DNA of 58,460 nucleotides, from positions 72,001 to 130,460 of the forward strand of contig CABZZR010000002.1 in NCBI GenBank assembly GCA_902530215.1. Direction: 5' to 3'. This document shows, in pieces, positions 9,797-19,039 of this stretch. Below the pieces are notes generated by a model. That model was not told where the DNA came from and made no database searches. It was given only the letters and a program-made list of their open reading frames with translations. Both the position numbers and the translations under genes were made by a program. This DNA comes from an uncultured Pelagibacteraceae bacterium. Its GTDB lineage: Bacteria; Pseudomonadota; Alphaproteobacteria; Pelagibacterales; Pelagibacteraceae. Position 1 is the first letter of the stretch. Each line of letters starts with the position of its first letter.

Positions 9797-11968
9797 ATGA
9801 CGTACATTTCTCAAGGAAAATTATCAGTCGCAAAAGAATTAGTAGAATTTATTAATAATGAACTTCTGCCAGGTACGGGTATTGATAATAAAAAATTTTG
9901 GGAAGGTTTTGATAAATCTGTTCACGAATTAATTCCGAAAAATAAAGAGCTATTAACTATTAGAGAGCAAATACAAAAAAAAATAGATAAATGGCATAAA
10001 GATAACAAAGGTAAAGAATTTAATTTAGAATCCTATAAAAACTTCTTAAAAGAAATTGGATATTTGGTTGAAGAAGGGCCGAATTTCCTTATAGAGACAA
10101 AAAATGTTGATGATGAGATTTGTAATATTGCTGGTCCACAACTAGTAGTGCCAGTGATGAATGCAAGATACTCCTTAAATGCTGCAAATGCAAGGTGGGG
10201 TAGTTTATACGATGCATTATATGGAACGGATGTAATTTCAGAATCTAATGGAGCTGAGAGAGGAAAAAAATATAATTATATTCGAGGAGAAAAAGTAATA
10301 AAATTTGCCCGTAATATTTTAGATTCCCATGTTCCTCTTCAAAGTGGTAGCTGGAAAGATTTAAGTTCAATACCTTTGGTCGAAAATAATCAGCTTAAAT
10401 TAAAACTTAAAAATCCAAAACAATTTGTAGGTTATTCAAAAAAATCAAATGATATATCTTCGTTATTATTTTTAAATAACAATCTACACATAGAAGTTAA
10501 ATTTGATCCAAGCCAAAAACTTGGTGGACTTAAAGATAACGCCGCCATATGTGATGTAATTTTAGAGTCTGCCATTACCTCAATTATGGATCACGAAGAC
10601 TCAGTGGCAGCAGTAGATGCTAAAGATAAAATTCTTGGATATAGAAACTGGTTAGGATTAATGAAAGGTGATTTGCAATACGAAGGAGAGAAAAATGGAA
10701 AAAAACTTGTAAGAAAACTAAATCCAGATCGAGAATATATTTCTCCCGATGGAAATAAAATTAAATTACATGGAAGAGCTTTAATGCTAAATCGAAACGT
10801 AGGACATTTAATGACCAACTCTTCAATTTTATTAGAAGATAAAACAGAAATTCCTGAAGGTATTATGGATGCATTTATTACCACTGCTGCTGCAATTCAC
10901 GATTTTAAAAATAAAGGAAATTCAAAAACAAATTCGGTTTATATTGTAAAACCAAAAATGCATGGACCAGAGGAAGTTTTATTTACAAATTTAATATTTG
11001 AAAAAGTAGAAAAAGTTTTAAATCTAAAAAAATATACTATTAAAATTGGTATAATGGACGAAGAAAGAAGAACAACTGTAAATTTAAAAGAATGTATTAG
11101 AGCTGTTAAAAATAGAGTCGTTTTTATTAATACAGGATTTTTAGATCGCACTGGTGATGAAATGCATACTTCAATGGAAGCTGGCCCCATGATCAAAAAG
11201 GGAGATATGAAGTCTTCAAAATGGATCTCTGCATATGAAAATAATAACGTAGATGTAGGATTAGAATGTGGTTTTTCAGGAATCGCACAAATTGGAAAAG
11301 GTATGTGGGCCGCACCAGATAAAATGGCAGACATGATTGAACAAAAAGTCAATCATCCTAAATCTGGAGCAAACTGTGCATGGGTACCATCACCAACTGC
11401 CGCCACTCTTCATGCGTTACACTACCACCAAGTAAACGTTTTTTCTCAACAAAAAGAATTAAAAAATAGACCGCGAGCAAAAGTTTCTGATATTCTTAAA
11501 ATTCCAGTTGCTGATAGACCAAATTGGTCAGTGGAAGAAATCACAAAAGAGATAGAAAATAACGCACAAGGTATTTTAGGATATGTAGTTAGGTGGATAG
11601 ATCAAGGTGTGGGTTGTTCGAAAGTACCTGATATTAACAATGTAGGATTAATGGAAGATAGAGCAACTTTACGTATTTCATCACAACACATTGCAAATTG
11701 GCTTCATCACGGAATCTGTAGCAAAGAACAAGTTTTAGAAATTATGAAAAAAATGGCAAAAGTTGTAGATAATCAAAATAAAAATGATCCTGCTTATTTG
11801 CGTTCTGGAAGAACGGGCTATTTCGAAATGGCTAAAAATTTTGATCAATCAATTGCCTTCAAGGCTGCGTGTGATTTAGTGTTGAATGGAATTAACCAGC
11901 CTTCAGGATACACTGAACCTATACTTCATAAGAGAAGAATTGAAAAAAAATCAACTCGTATTAATTAA
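9797..11968 (+). CDS. glcB: Malate synthase G
   Basis: Condenses glyoxylate with acetyl-CoA to malate, the second step of the glyoxylate shunt and the exit for glycolate-derived glyoxylate. ATG 9797 gives 723 residues, the length of E. coli GlcB, and an N-terminus ([15 protein letters not shown]) that aligns with the family. A GTG start at 9770 would add nine residues and is less likely. Conserved blocks include [84 protein letters not shown] and [16 protein letters not shown]. It is divergent from accA and its 3' end overlaps the convergent recR by 18 bases. No isocitrate lyase is in the window. Confidence 0.95.
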   Translation: MTYISQGKLSVAKELVEFINNELLPGTGIDNKKFWEGFDKSVHELIPKNKELLTIREQIQKKIDKWHKDNKGKEFNLESYKNFLKEIGYLVEEGPNFLIETKNVDDEICNIAGPQLVVPVMNARYSLNAANARWGSLYDALYGTDVISESNGAERGKKYNYIRGEKVIKFARNILDSHVPLQSGSWKDLSSIPLVENNQLKLKLKNPKQFVGYSKKSNDISSLLFLNNNLHIEVKFDPSQKLGGLKDNAAICDVILESAITSIMDHEDSVAAVDAKDKILGYRNWLGLMKGDLQYEGEKNGKKLVRKLNPDREYISPDGNKIKLHGRALMLNRNVGHLMTNSSILLEDKTEIPEGIMDAFITTAAAIHDFKNKGNSKTNSVYIVKPKMHGPEEVLFTNLIFEKVEKVLNLKKYTIKIGIMDEERRTTVNLKECIRAVKNRVVFINTGFLDRTGDEMHTSMEAGPMIKKGDMKSSKWISAYENNNVDVGLECGFSGIAQIGKGMWAAPDKMADMIEQKVNHPKSGANCAWVPSPTAATLHALHYHQVNVFSQQKELKNRPRAKVSDILKIPVADRPNWSVEEITKEIENNAQGILGYVVRWIDQGVGCSKVPDINNVGLMEDRATLRISSQHIANWLHHGICSKEQVLEIMKKMAKVVDNQNKNDPAYLRSGRTGYFEMAKNFDQSIAFKAACDLVLNGINQPSGYTEPILHKRRIEKKSTRIN

Positions 11969-12550
11969 AGATCTATTTTTAAAAGCAGAAAATAACGTTC
12001 CATCGTCCAAAAATTCAATCTCACTTCCTATGGGCAATCCCTGTGCTAGTTTTGAGATTTTTACGTTTGTATCTTTTAAAACATTTTGAATATAGTGAGC
12101 GGTCGTTTGACCCTCAACAGTAGCGCTAGTTGCTAAAATCAATTCATTGATTGACTCATTTTTAACTCTATTAATCAATGAAGGTATTAGCAGTTGATCT
12201 TCCCTATTGTTATTAGACAGTGTACCTCCAAGAATATGATAGCCTCCATCAAAAATTCCTGTTTGTTCAATTACCCACATATCAGCTATGTTTTCTACTA
12301 CGCAAATTTTTTTCGACTTGTTTTTAGCTAAACAAACGCATGGCTTGTCTTCATTCTTGAAATTTCCGCAAGATTTACATCTAACAACATTTTTATAAAC
12401 TTGACCCAATACTTTCGCTAGTGGCTTAACCAAAGCTTCTTTATTGTTTATCAATTTTAATGCAATTCTTTTAGCTGATTTTTTTCCTAAGCCAGGAAAT
12501 TTCGAAATTAAATTAATTAACTCTTCTATTTCGTTTAAATTATTTTGCAT
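11951..12550 (-). CDS. recR: Recombination mediator RecR
   Basis: Works with RecF/RecO to load RecA on gapped single-stranded DNA. It is 199 residues, the normal size. The N-terminal helix-hairpin-helix ([14 protein letters not shown]), the four-cysteine zinc finger ([16 protein letters not shown]) and the Toprim domain ([27 protein letters not shown]) appear in the family order. It is the last gene of the unit SRP RNA-dnaX-ybaB-recR, 3 bases after ybaB. That order is shared by many bacteria. Its end overlaps the convergent glcB gene by 18 bases. Confidence 0.96.
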   Translation of the reverse strand: MQNNLNEIEELINLISKFPGLGKKSAKRIALKLINNKEALVKPLAKVLGQVYKNVVRCKSCGNFKNEDKPCVCLAKNKSKKICVVENIADMWVIEQTGIFDGGYHILGGTLSNNNREDQLLIPSLINRVKNESINELILATSATVEGQTTAHYIQNVLKDTNVKISKLAQGLPIGSEIEFLDDGTLFSAFKNRSLINTS

Positions 12551-12553
12551 AAA

Positions 12554-12874
12554 TTATAAAGGAAACTTAAAGCCTTCAGGTAAATTTACGCCTCCAGTTA
12601 CTTTCGAGATTTCTTCATTAGTTTTAATTTTTAATTTTTGTTTAGCATCAGTGTGTGCAGCAATAATTAAATCTTCTAACATTTCTTTTTTTTCATTGAA
12701 TATACTTTTATCAATATCGATTTTTTTTATTTCACTATCTCCATTTAAAGTTATTTTAACTAAATTTCCTCCAGCGTTTCCTGTTATTTCTAAATTTTTG
12801 ATCATTTCTTGTGTTTGTTTCATTTTTTCTTGCATTTTTTTAGCTTGATCTAATATTTCTGAAAAATTTGCCAT
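12554..12874 (-). CDS. ybaB: YbaB/EbfC family nucleoid-associated protein
   Basis: Small dimeric DNA-binding protein, 106 residues. The N-terminal helix is rich in Met, Gln and Lys (QAKKMQEKMKQTQEMIKNL). A beta core follows (TGNAGGNLVKITLNGDSEIKKIDID) and then a helical end with DLIIAAHTDAKQK and GGVNLPEGF, all typical of the family. It sits 2 bases after dnaX and 3 bases before recR, its standard place. The precise role in the cell is not settled for the family; nucleoid association is known for some members. Confidence 0.93.
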   Translation of the reverse strand: MANFSEILDQAKKMQEKMKQTQEMIKNLEITGNAGGNLVKITLNGDSEIKKIDIDKSIFNEKKEMLEDLIIAAHTDAKQKLKIKTNEEISKVTGGVNLPEGFKFPL

Positions 12875-12876
12875 AT

Positions 12877-14571
12877 CTAATCTTCTTCCTTAACATCAAT
12901 TAGTTCGCCATCTGGAAAATATTTAATGAATTCTTTAAATACTTTTGAATTTTTTCCATCTTGAATTTGTTTTTCTAACTTTTCTTTTTTTTGTTCTTTA
13001 AAAGTCTTTTGACCGTTCGTTTTGGAAAGTGAAATTATCCATCTTTTTTTTGTCCATTCAAATAATTTTTCAGATAATTTTCTTATAAAATTTTTACTTA
13101 AATTTTCGTTAATACCTATTGCAATCTTGCACTCTGAAAATTTTATTAAATTTACATTATTTTCTAAATCATATTTTAATTCTATTTCTCTTTTTTTAGA
13201 AACTAACTTCAGCAATTCATCAAAGCTTCCAATAGTTTCAGTTTTATTATGTAAAGATTCCTCACTTTTATTTTTTATATTTTCTATTGGTTTTGTTTGA
13301 ATGATATTTTTAATTTGGTCATTTGATTCATTATTATTTTTATCTTTTGGATTATTTGAATAATTTCTCAGATTGTCTATATTGCTTAAACTTTCGCTTT
13401 TTGAAATATCATTTTCATTATTTATAATCTCTTCCAGATTTGGCAAATCTTTCAAATGCGCTAATCTTATAATAAAAACTTTTAATGAGATAATTTGGTT
13501 TTGAACAATAGGAAGTTCTTTTATTGTGTTGAGGGTGAATTGCCATATGGTAAACAATGAAGTCAAATCTATTTGATCTGCTATTGATTTTAAAACATCA
13601 AAATCTTTTGTATTTAATGAATAGTCGCTTGCCTTTAAATTAAGTTTTTTAATTGAGCTAACTAAAAATATAATTTCTAGAAATTCATTTAAAAATAATC
13701 TTGGATCAATGCCATCGTCAATTAAACTTTGTAAATTGCTTATGCTATTTTCATAATTTCCTGATATTGCTTTCTCAAATAGTTCAATGATTTTAGTTTT
13801 ATCAACTAATCCCAAGATCTTTTGTACATGAATTTCGTCAATTTCCTTGTCCTCAATTTTTTGACTTATGAGAGCTTTATCTAACAATGACAATGAATCT
13901 CTAACTGAGCCATCAGACGCTCTTGCAATTAATTCTAATGCTCTTTCTGAAATTTTTCCTTTTTCTATTTCAGATATTCTTCTTAGATTTTCAACTATTG
14001 TCTCTAAATTTATCCTCCTGAGATCAAATCTCTGGCATCTAGAAATAATTGTAATAGGTATCTTGTTTGCCTCAGTAGTAGCAAAAATAAATTTTAAATG
14101 TTTAGGTGGCTCTTCTAAAGTTTTGAGAAGTCCGTTAAAAGCTTGTTTCGACAACATATGAACTTCGTCGATAATAAAAATTTTATACTTTGCAATACTT
14201 GGGTTGTACTTGGATGTTTCAATTAATTCTCTTATATCATCAATACCAGTTCTTGAAGCTGCATCCATTTCCAATACATCTATATGATTTGATTTTGATA
14301 TAGCTTCACAGTGTTCACATTTGCAGCTTTCTCCAGTTTTAGATTTTTCATTTTGCTCAAAATCGTTTTTACAATTTAATGCTTTTGCTATAATTCTTGC
14401 TGTTGTAGTTTTTCCTACGCCTCTAATACCAGTGAGCAAATATGCATTTGGTAATTTATTTAATTTTATTGAATTTGTTATGGTTTGAACCATGGTTTCT
14501 TGACCTATTAGATCGCTAAATTTTTGTGGTCTGTACTTTAAAGCCAAAACCGTGTGAAATATTTTGTCCAT
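12877..14571 (-). CDS. dnaX: DNA polymerase III subunits gamma/tau
   Basis: ATPase of the clamp loader; tau also joins polymerase cores at the fork. ATG 14571 gives 564 residues starting MDKIFHTVLALKYRP, the family N-terminus. A longer in-frame start at 14601 would lie inside the SRP RNA and add only a hydrophobic oddity, so it is rejected. Walker A is GIRGVGKTT (about residues 48-56), followed by a cysteine cluster ending CKCEHCEAI, Walker B IIDEVHMLSKQAFNGL, and the SRCQRFDLRR arginine-finger region. The C-terminal third is poorly conserved and Lys/Asn-rich. It starts 12 bases after the SRP RNA 3' end and lacks a Shine-Dalgarno, so it probably shares that promoter. Confidence 0.94.
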   Translation of the reverse strand: MDKIFHTVLALKYRPQKFSDLIGQETMVQTITNSIKLNKLPNAYLLTGIRGVGKTTTARIIAKALNCKNDFEQNEKSKTGESCKCEHCEAISKSNHIDVLEMDAASRTGIDDIRELIETSKYNPSIAKYKIFIIDEVHMLSKQAFNGLLKTLEEPPKHLKFIFATTEANKIPITIISRCQRFDLRRINLETIVENLRRISEIEKGKISERALELIARASDGSVRDSLSLLDKALISQKIEDKEIDEIHVQKILGLVDKTKIIELFEKAISGNYENSISNLQSLIDDGIDPRLFLNEFLEIIFLVSSIKKLNLKASDYSLNTKDFDVLKSIADQIDLTSLFTIWQFTLNTIKELPIVQNQIISLKVFIIRLAHLKDLPNLEEIINNENDISKSESLSNIDNLRNYSNNPKDKNNNESNDQIKNIIQTKPIENIKNKSEESLHNKTETIGSFDELLKLVSKKREIELKYDLENNVNLIKFSECKIAIGINENLSKNFIRKLSEKLFEWTKKRWIISLSKTNGQKTFKEQKKEKLEKQIQDGKNSKVFKEFIKYFPDGELIDVKEED

Positions 14572-14583
14572 AATTAAAAGCAG

Positions 14584-14678
14584 TAGGAGGCTAAACAACA
14601 ACCTGAAATATTTTCATTACGGCTGCTTCTTTTCAGATCTGACCGGATTAGTGAAATAATCACCTGCTGCCAGCCCCC
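14584..14678 (-). ncRNA. ffs: Signal recognition particle RNA (4.5S type)
   Basis: Reading the minus strand from 14678, the RNA starts GGGGGCUGGCAGCAGG and ends near AGCCUCC (14592-14586). The two ends pair over seven positions, with one G-U. The apical core reads GGUCAGAUCUGAAAAGAAGCAGCC, here stated as GGTCAGATCTGA (tetraloop side) plus AAAGAAGCAGCC, matching the universally conserved SRP helix 8 tetraloop and symmetric and asymmetric loops. About 95 nucleotides, so the short bacterial form without an Alu domain. It binds Ffh for cotranslational targeting of membrane proteins. It lies immediately upstream of dnaX, and exact mature ends are approximate. Confidence 0.93.
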
Positions 14679-14683
14679 TTTTT

Positions 14684-14713
14684 ATTATATCAGTATAGAA
14701 TTAATAACTACAA
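14684..14713 (-). promoter_or_regulatory. Sigma-70-type promoter of the SRP RNA-dnaX unit
   Basis: On the minus strand TTGTAG (14713-14708) is followed after 18 bases by a perfect TATAAT (14689-14684). The predicted start of transcription, 6-7 bases further on, falls at the GGGGG that begins the SRP RNA. No other promoter is needed for dnaX, which follows directly. Confidence 0.7.
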
Positions 14714-14732
14714 TATATGAATAGGTTGTGAA

Positions 14733-15578
14733 TTATTTTTTATCTCTAAATTTATCTGCTTCATATACCCCTAAAATATCTAATTTTTGTGTATGAAAGC
14801 CTAATTCTTCAAGAGCTTTTTGCACTGGAAGCGCTTCGATATGGCCTTCTATATCAACATAAAAATTTGCCTGTTGAAATGTATTTTTTACAGCAAAGCT
14901 TTCAAGCCTGCATAGATTTACCCCATTGGTTGCGAAACCACCAAGCGCTTTATAAAGGGCGGCAGGTATACTCTTAACTCGAAACATACAACTTGTGATA
15001 TATTTCTTATTTTTTAATTCTGGATGTTTTTTTTCATTACCCATGATTAAAAATCTTGTTACATTGCCTACTTCATCTTCTACATTTTTTTTTAATATTT
15101 CTAATCCATAAATCTGAGCTGCAAGGTCCGAGGCCAAAGCAGAATCAGTTTTATCTTTTTTTTGTGAAATAAATTTAGCTGAACCTGCAGTGTCCGCAGA
15201 AATAATCGGTCTTAATTTGTATTGAGATATTATTTTTTGACATTGACCTATAGCCTGGGCATGACTTCTAACAGTTTTTATATCTTTTATACTTGAGCCT
15301 TTAATGCCTATTAAATTATGACTTACTTTTTGAAAATGTTCTGAATGAATCTGTAATTTATATTTTGGAAGCAAATAATGTATATCTGCTACTCTACCTG
15401 CTAAAGAATTTTCTATAGGCACAACTATACAATATTCAGAATTTTCTTTTGCTAATTTAAATGTTTCTTCAAAAGTAGCACAGAAGTTTATTTCTGCGTT
15501 AGGAAAAATATTTAAACTCGCAATATGTGAATAGGCGCCCTTTTCTCCTTGTAAAGCAACTTTAATTTTATCAGCCAT
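14733..15578 (-). CDS. pheA: Prephenate dehydratase
   Basis: Converts prephenate to phenylpyruvate in phenylalanine synthesis. It is a monofunctional 281-residue enzyme with no chorismate mutase domain. The dehydratase part begins KVALQGEKGAYSHIA and includes VVPIENSLAGRV, SADTAGSAK and DEVGNVTRFLIMG. A C-terminal ACT domain (residues about 195-275) has SIPAALYKALGGFATNGVNL and ends FYVDIEGH. The ESRP phenylalanine-binding motif of the gamma-proteobacterial enzyme is replaced by ESFA, which as I recall is usual in alphaproteobacteria. It starts 2 bases after kdsB, and the pair is probably cotranscribed. Confidence 0.94.
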   Translation of the reverse strand: MADKIKVALQGEKGAYSHIASLNIFPNAEINFCATFEETFKLAKENSEYCIVVPIENSLAGRVADIHYLLPKYKLQIHSEHFQKVSHNLIGIKGSSIKDIKTVRSHAQAIGQCQKIISQYKLRPIISADTAGSAKFISQKKDKTDSALASDLAAQIYGLEILKKNVEDEVGNVTRFLIMGNEKKHPELKNKKYITSCMFRVKSIPAALYKALGGFATNGVNLCRLESFAVKNTFQQANFYVDIEGHIEALPVQKALEELGFHTQKLDILGVYEADKFRDKK

Positions 15579-15580
15579 AA

Positions 15581-16312
15581 TTACTTCATCTCTTTTTTAA
15601 TTTTCTCTAGATCTTCTATAGTATCAACGCCTAATGGTAAAGATTTACATAAACCCACTTTGATTGACATTTTGTTTTCTAATGCTCTCATCTGTTCAAG
15701 GTTTCTCTCTATTTCTTTTTTAGTTCTTGGAAGAACAACATACTTCGATAGTGATTGATTTGTAAATGCATAACATCCTACATGATGATATACCTTTTTA
15801 TCTTTTAAAACATTATTTTTTCTAAAAAAATCTTTTGCTTCTAAAAAATTGTCATCGTTTAGTGTTTTTTCAAGTTCTACTTTAACAATATTTGTGTCAT
15901 TCAGCTCATCTTGATTTTTAATTTCAGATGCCAATGTTCCAATATCGCAGTTGTTATCTTGCATAAATTTATTTAATTTTGCAATCGAGTCTGGTTTTAT
16001 ATTTGGCATATCACCCTGTAAGTTGATAATGATGTTTGCTTTATTTTTATATTCACTTTTAAAGACTTCAAAAATACGATCACTTCCGGTTTTATGTTCA
16101 TTTGTAGTTAGAAATGCATTTCCATTATTCTCTTCAACTACTTTTAAAATTTCATTGTCAGGCGTCGCAACAATTACATCGCCAACTTTTGATTCTTTAG
16201 CTCTTTCCATAACGTGTACAATCATCGGTAAGCCATTAATTTCTGCTAAAGGCTTATTGGGAAGTCTTTCTGCATGCAGACGGCTAGGTATAATTACGAC
16301 TGTTTTTAACAT
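15581..16312 (-). CDS. kdsB: 3-deoxy-manno-octulosonate cytidylyltransferase
   Basis: Activates Kdo as CMP-Kdo for transfer to lipid A by WaaA, which is also in this window. The 243-residue protein has the family N-terminus IPSRLHAERLPNKPLAEING. It also has VIVATPDNEI, TTNEHKTGSDRIFE, INLQGDMPNI and the late HVGCYAFTNQSL and LGVDTIEDL. It is divergent from the cytochrome c gene across 119 bases and followed by pheA after 2 bases. The cycM-kdsB-pheA neighbourhood recurs in alphaproteobacteria. Confidence 0.95.
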   Translation of the reverse strand: MLKTVVIIPSRLHAERLPNKPLAEINGLPMIVHVMERAKESKVGDVIVATPDNEILKVVEENNGNAFLTTNEHKTGSDRIFEVFKSEYKNKANIIINLQGDMPNIKPDSIAKLNKFMQDNNCDIGTLASEIKNQDELNDTNIVKVELEKTLNDDNFLEAKDFFRKNNVLKDKKVYHHVGCYAFTNQSLSKYVVLPRTKKEIERNLEQMRALENKMSIKVGLCKSLPLGVDTIEDLEKIKKEMK

Positions 16313-16431
16313 AAAAAATTAAAATTATGCGTCTAAAGGTCACAAATTAAATTATATTATCTCGAGTTTTTTTTTTAAACTCATGATATATCTTAAATTT
16401 AGTTTTTAGTAAATTTAAAGACTTTTATAAA

Positions 16432-16962
16432 ATGAGCAAAATTGTTGTAAGTGTGGTTTTAACTTTGGTGCTGATCATTGGAATTAATAAACTTTCTGAT
16501 GTTGTGTATTATGTAGAAAAACCTGAAAAATCGGCTTACATTGTAACTGGAACTTCAAGTGAAACATCGGTAAAAACAGTGTCCTCGGAATCTGAGGGTT
16601 TACAACCGGGAGATATAAAAACTTTATTAGCATTGGGTAGTGTTGAAAACGGTATGAAAGTTTTTAAGAAATGTGCTGCCTGCCACAGTATAGCTAAAGA
16701 TGGAAAAAATAAAATTGGTCCAGCATTATGGGGTGTAATCGGAAGAAAAACTGGTTCTCTTTCTGATTACAAATATTCTAAAGCTTTACTTGCTTATGGA
16801 AAAGAATGGTCCTTTGAAGAGATGAATGGTTTTTTAATTAAACCTAAAGACTGGATTAAAGGAACTAAAATGGCTTATGCGGGTTTAAAAAAAGAAGATG
16901 AAAGAGCTTCGGTTATACTTTACTTAAATAGCATGAGTGATAATCCTTTGCCAACACCTTAA
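16432..16962 (+). CDS. cycM: Membrane-anchored cytochrome c (CycM type)
   Basis: A 176-residue c-type cytochrome. The N-terminus is an uncleaved signal anchor (residues about 3-20). A Ser/Thr-rich linker of about 40 residues leads to the heme domain, with the single CAACH heme motif at residues 81-85 followed by KNKIGPALWGVIGRKTG. The axial methionine is probably the one in KGTKMAYAGL. Such class I cytochromes carry electrons from the bc1 complex to the terminal oxidase while tethered in the inner membrane. It overlaps the convergent argF by 4 bases and is divergent from kdsB, the usual alphaproteobacterial neighbour. Confidence 0.9.
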   Translation: MSKIVVSVVLTLVLIIGINKLSDVVYYVEKPEKSAYIVTGTSSETSVKTVSSESEGLQPGDIKTLLALGSVENGMKVFKKCAACHSIAKDGKNKIGPALWGVIGRKTGSLSDYKYSKALLAYGKEWSFEEMNGFLIKPKDWIKGTKMAYAGLKKEDERASVILYLNSMSDNPLPTP

Positions 16963-17870
16963 ATATATTTTAAACACCACTCAATAATACTTTTTTGAAC
17001 ATGAATTCTGTTTAAGGCCTCAAGCCAAACAGCAGATTGTTTGCCATCCATAACTTCATCGGTAACTTCTTCTCCTCTGTTTGCTGGTAAACAATGCATA
17101 AATATTGCATCCTTTTTAGCATAGTTCATAATTTTTTTATTTACTTGATATGGTTTAAGTAATTTTCTTTTTTTATTTTTATTAACTCTATCACTCATTG
17201 AAATCCATTTATCCGTCATAACACAATCAGATAACTTAACAGCTTCCTTTGGATCCTTTGTTATTAAAATTTTAGATTTTTTACTTTTTGCCCATTTAAT
17301 AATTTTGTTGTTTGGTTTTAGTTGTTTGGGACAAGCAATAGATAGTTGAAAATTAAATTGTACTGAAGCCTCAATTAAAGAATAAGCAATATTGTTTCCG
17401 TCTCCCAGCCAAGCAATTTTTTTGTTGGCTATAGGTCCCTTCAATTCCTCAAACGTCATAATATCTGACATAATTTGACAAGGATGGCTTAAATTAGTTA
17501 ATCCATTAATAATAGGAATTTTTAAATGTCTTGAAAAGTTTAAAAAATTTTTATGTTTCTCGGTTCTCATTAAAACAATATTTCCATATTTAGATAAAAT
17601 TTTAGCAGTATCTTCTGTACTTTCATTTCCGATTCCAAAATGACTTTCTTTGGGATTTAAAATTATAACGTCACCACCCAACTGTTTCATTGCGAGTTCA
17701 AAAGAAATTCTCGTTCTCAAAGACGGGTTTTCTAATATTATAATTAAAATTTTATCTGCAAGAGGTTTATTAAGCTTTTTGGATATATTTTTTTTCTCTA
17801 ATTTTGCATGATTAATAATTTTTCTTAAATCGCTTTTAGATACTTCGCTAATATTAATAAAATTACTCAT
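16959..17870 (-). CDS. argF: Ornithine carbamoyltransferase
   Basis: Makes citrulline from ornithine and carbamoyl phosphate. It is 303 residues, the normal length. The carbamoyl-phosphate site is NPSLRTR (SxRT-type). Later come LTNLSHPCQIMSD, WLGDGNNIAYSLIE and the ornithine-binding MHCLPANRGEEVTDEVMDG. It starts 1 base after argD, so the two are an operon that makes ornithine and then citrulline. It overlaps the convergent cytochrome gene by 4 bases. Confidence 0.96.
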   Translation of the reverse strand: MSNFINISEVSKSDLRKIINHAKLEKKNISKKLNKPLADKILIIILENPSLRTRISFELAMKQLGGDVIILNPKESHFGIGNESTEDTAKILSKYGNIVLMRTEKHKNFLNFSRHLKIPIINGLTNLSHPCQIMSDIMTFEELKGPIANKKIAWLGDGNNIAYSLIEASVQFNFQLSIACPKQLKPNNKIIKWAKSKKSKILITKDPKEAVKLSDCVMTDKWISMSDRVNKNKKRKLLKPYQVNKKIMNYAKKDAIFMHCLPANRGEEVTDEVMDGKQSAVWLEALNRIHVQKSIIEWCLKYI

Positions 17871-17871
17871 T

Positions 17872-19038
17872 TTAAATCATGTCCTTGCATGTTTTATCGA
17901 GTTTTTTAATAGCTTCATCTATTTCATTATTATTTATTGTGAGAGGTGGAAAAAGTCTAATAACATTCTCTTCAGCTTTTACTGTTAACATTTTATTTTT
18001 CATGAGTTTTTCCATAAATTTTGAATTGTTAACTAGAAGCTTTAAACCTTTGATTAGACCTATTCCTCTTACTTCTTCTATAATTTGAGGATATTTTTTT
18101 TGAAGTTTATGTAAATGTTTATCAAAGTAATTTCCTTTTTTACTTACTTGTTTTAAAAAACCTTTTTTAAAAATTATATCAAGTACTGCATTGCCGACGG
18201 ACATTGCTAAAGGATTGCCGCCAAATGTTGTTCCATGAGATCCAGGGGTCATCCCTTTTGATACCTTTTTTGAAAGCAAAACTGCACCAAGTGGAAAACC
18301 ACCTCCTATTCCTTTTGCTATAGGAACTATATCTGGTGTTATTCCTGATTTTTCAAATGCAAAAAAATTACCAGTTCTGCCTATGCCGGACTGAACTTCA
18401 TCTAAAATTAAAAGCAAATTATTTTCATCGCATAATTCCTTTAGTCCTTTTAAACAAAAATCAGGCACAACTTTTATTCCACCCTCTCCCATTATAGTTT
18501 CAATCATTATTGCTGCTGTGTTTTTATTAATAGATTTTTTTAATGTTTCGTGGTCTGCAAATGGTACTTGATGAAAACCCTCTACTTTTGGACCAAAGCC
18601 CTCAATATGTTTAGGATTATTAGCGGCAAACAAAGCTGCTAAAGTTCTGCCATGAAACGCGCCTTTAAAAGTTATAATAGTATTTTTTTCTGGTTTTCCA
18701 ATACTATGAAAATATTTTCTTGCAATTTTAATACTAGCCTCAGTAGCTTCAGTGCCAGAATTTTGAAAACAAACAAAATCTGCAAATGTATTATCTGTTA
18801 TTTTTTTAGCTAACTTTTCCTGCTCTGGAATAATAAAAGCGTTGCTAACATGCCATAATTTTTCAGATTGAATTTTTATTGCTTTTACAAGAGACTTGTT
18901 GCAATGTCCCAAAACATTAACAGCTATTCCTTGAACAAAATCTAAATATTTATCGCCACTTTTTGTAAATAAATAACAACCTTTACCTTTTTTAAATGAA
19001 ATATTTTTTCTGGCGTAGGTATTTAATAAAGAGCTCAT
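17872..19038 (-). CDS. argD: Acetylornithine aminotransferase
   Basis: PLP enzyme that converts N-acetylglutamate semialdehyde to N-acetylornithine; related enzymes also serve lysine synthesis. The start is ATG 19038, giving 388 residues and the family N-terminus (MSSLLNTYARKNISFKKGKG). A start at 19098 would run back into the permease gene and is rejected. Motifs include FQNSGTEATEASIKIARKY, FKGAFHGRTLAAL, ILDEVQSGIGRTG and the PLP lysine in PIAKGIGGGFPLGA. It follows the ABC-2 permease stop by 1 base and precedes argF by 1 base. Confidence 0.95.
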   Translation of the reverse strand: MSSLLNTYARKNISFKKGKGCYLFTKSGDKYLDFVQGIAVNVLGHCNKSLVKAIKIQSEKLWHVSNAFIIPEQEKLAKKITDNTFADFVCFQNSGTEATEASIKIARKYFHSIGKPEKNTIITFKGAFHGRTLAALFAANNPKHIEGFGPKVEGFHQVPFADHETLKKSINKNTAAIMIETIMGEGGIKVVPDFCLKGLKELCDENNLLLILDEVQSGIGRTGNFFAFEKSGITPDIVPIAKGIGGGFPLGAVLLSKKVSKGMTPGSHGTTFGGNPLAMSVGNAVLDIIFKKGFLKQVSKKGNYFDKHLHKLQKKYPQIIEEVRGIGLIKGLKLLVNNSKFMEKLMKNKMLTVKAEENVIRLFPPLTINNNEIDEAIKKLDKTCKDMI

Positions 19039-19039
19039 T

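Noticed and set aside
13190-13215. A run of seven A residues in dnaX as a programmed frameshift site for gamma
   Set aside because: A runs of this length are everywhere in this A/T-rich sequence. The -1 frame does not meet a prompt stop as in E. coli, and no stimulatory stem or upstream Shine-Dalgarno was seen.
16364-16382. GAGTTT/AAACTC hairpin before the cytochrome c gene as a terminator
   Set aside because: It lies in a divergent promoter gap where no transcript should end, and it consists of a T run flanked by short arms.
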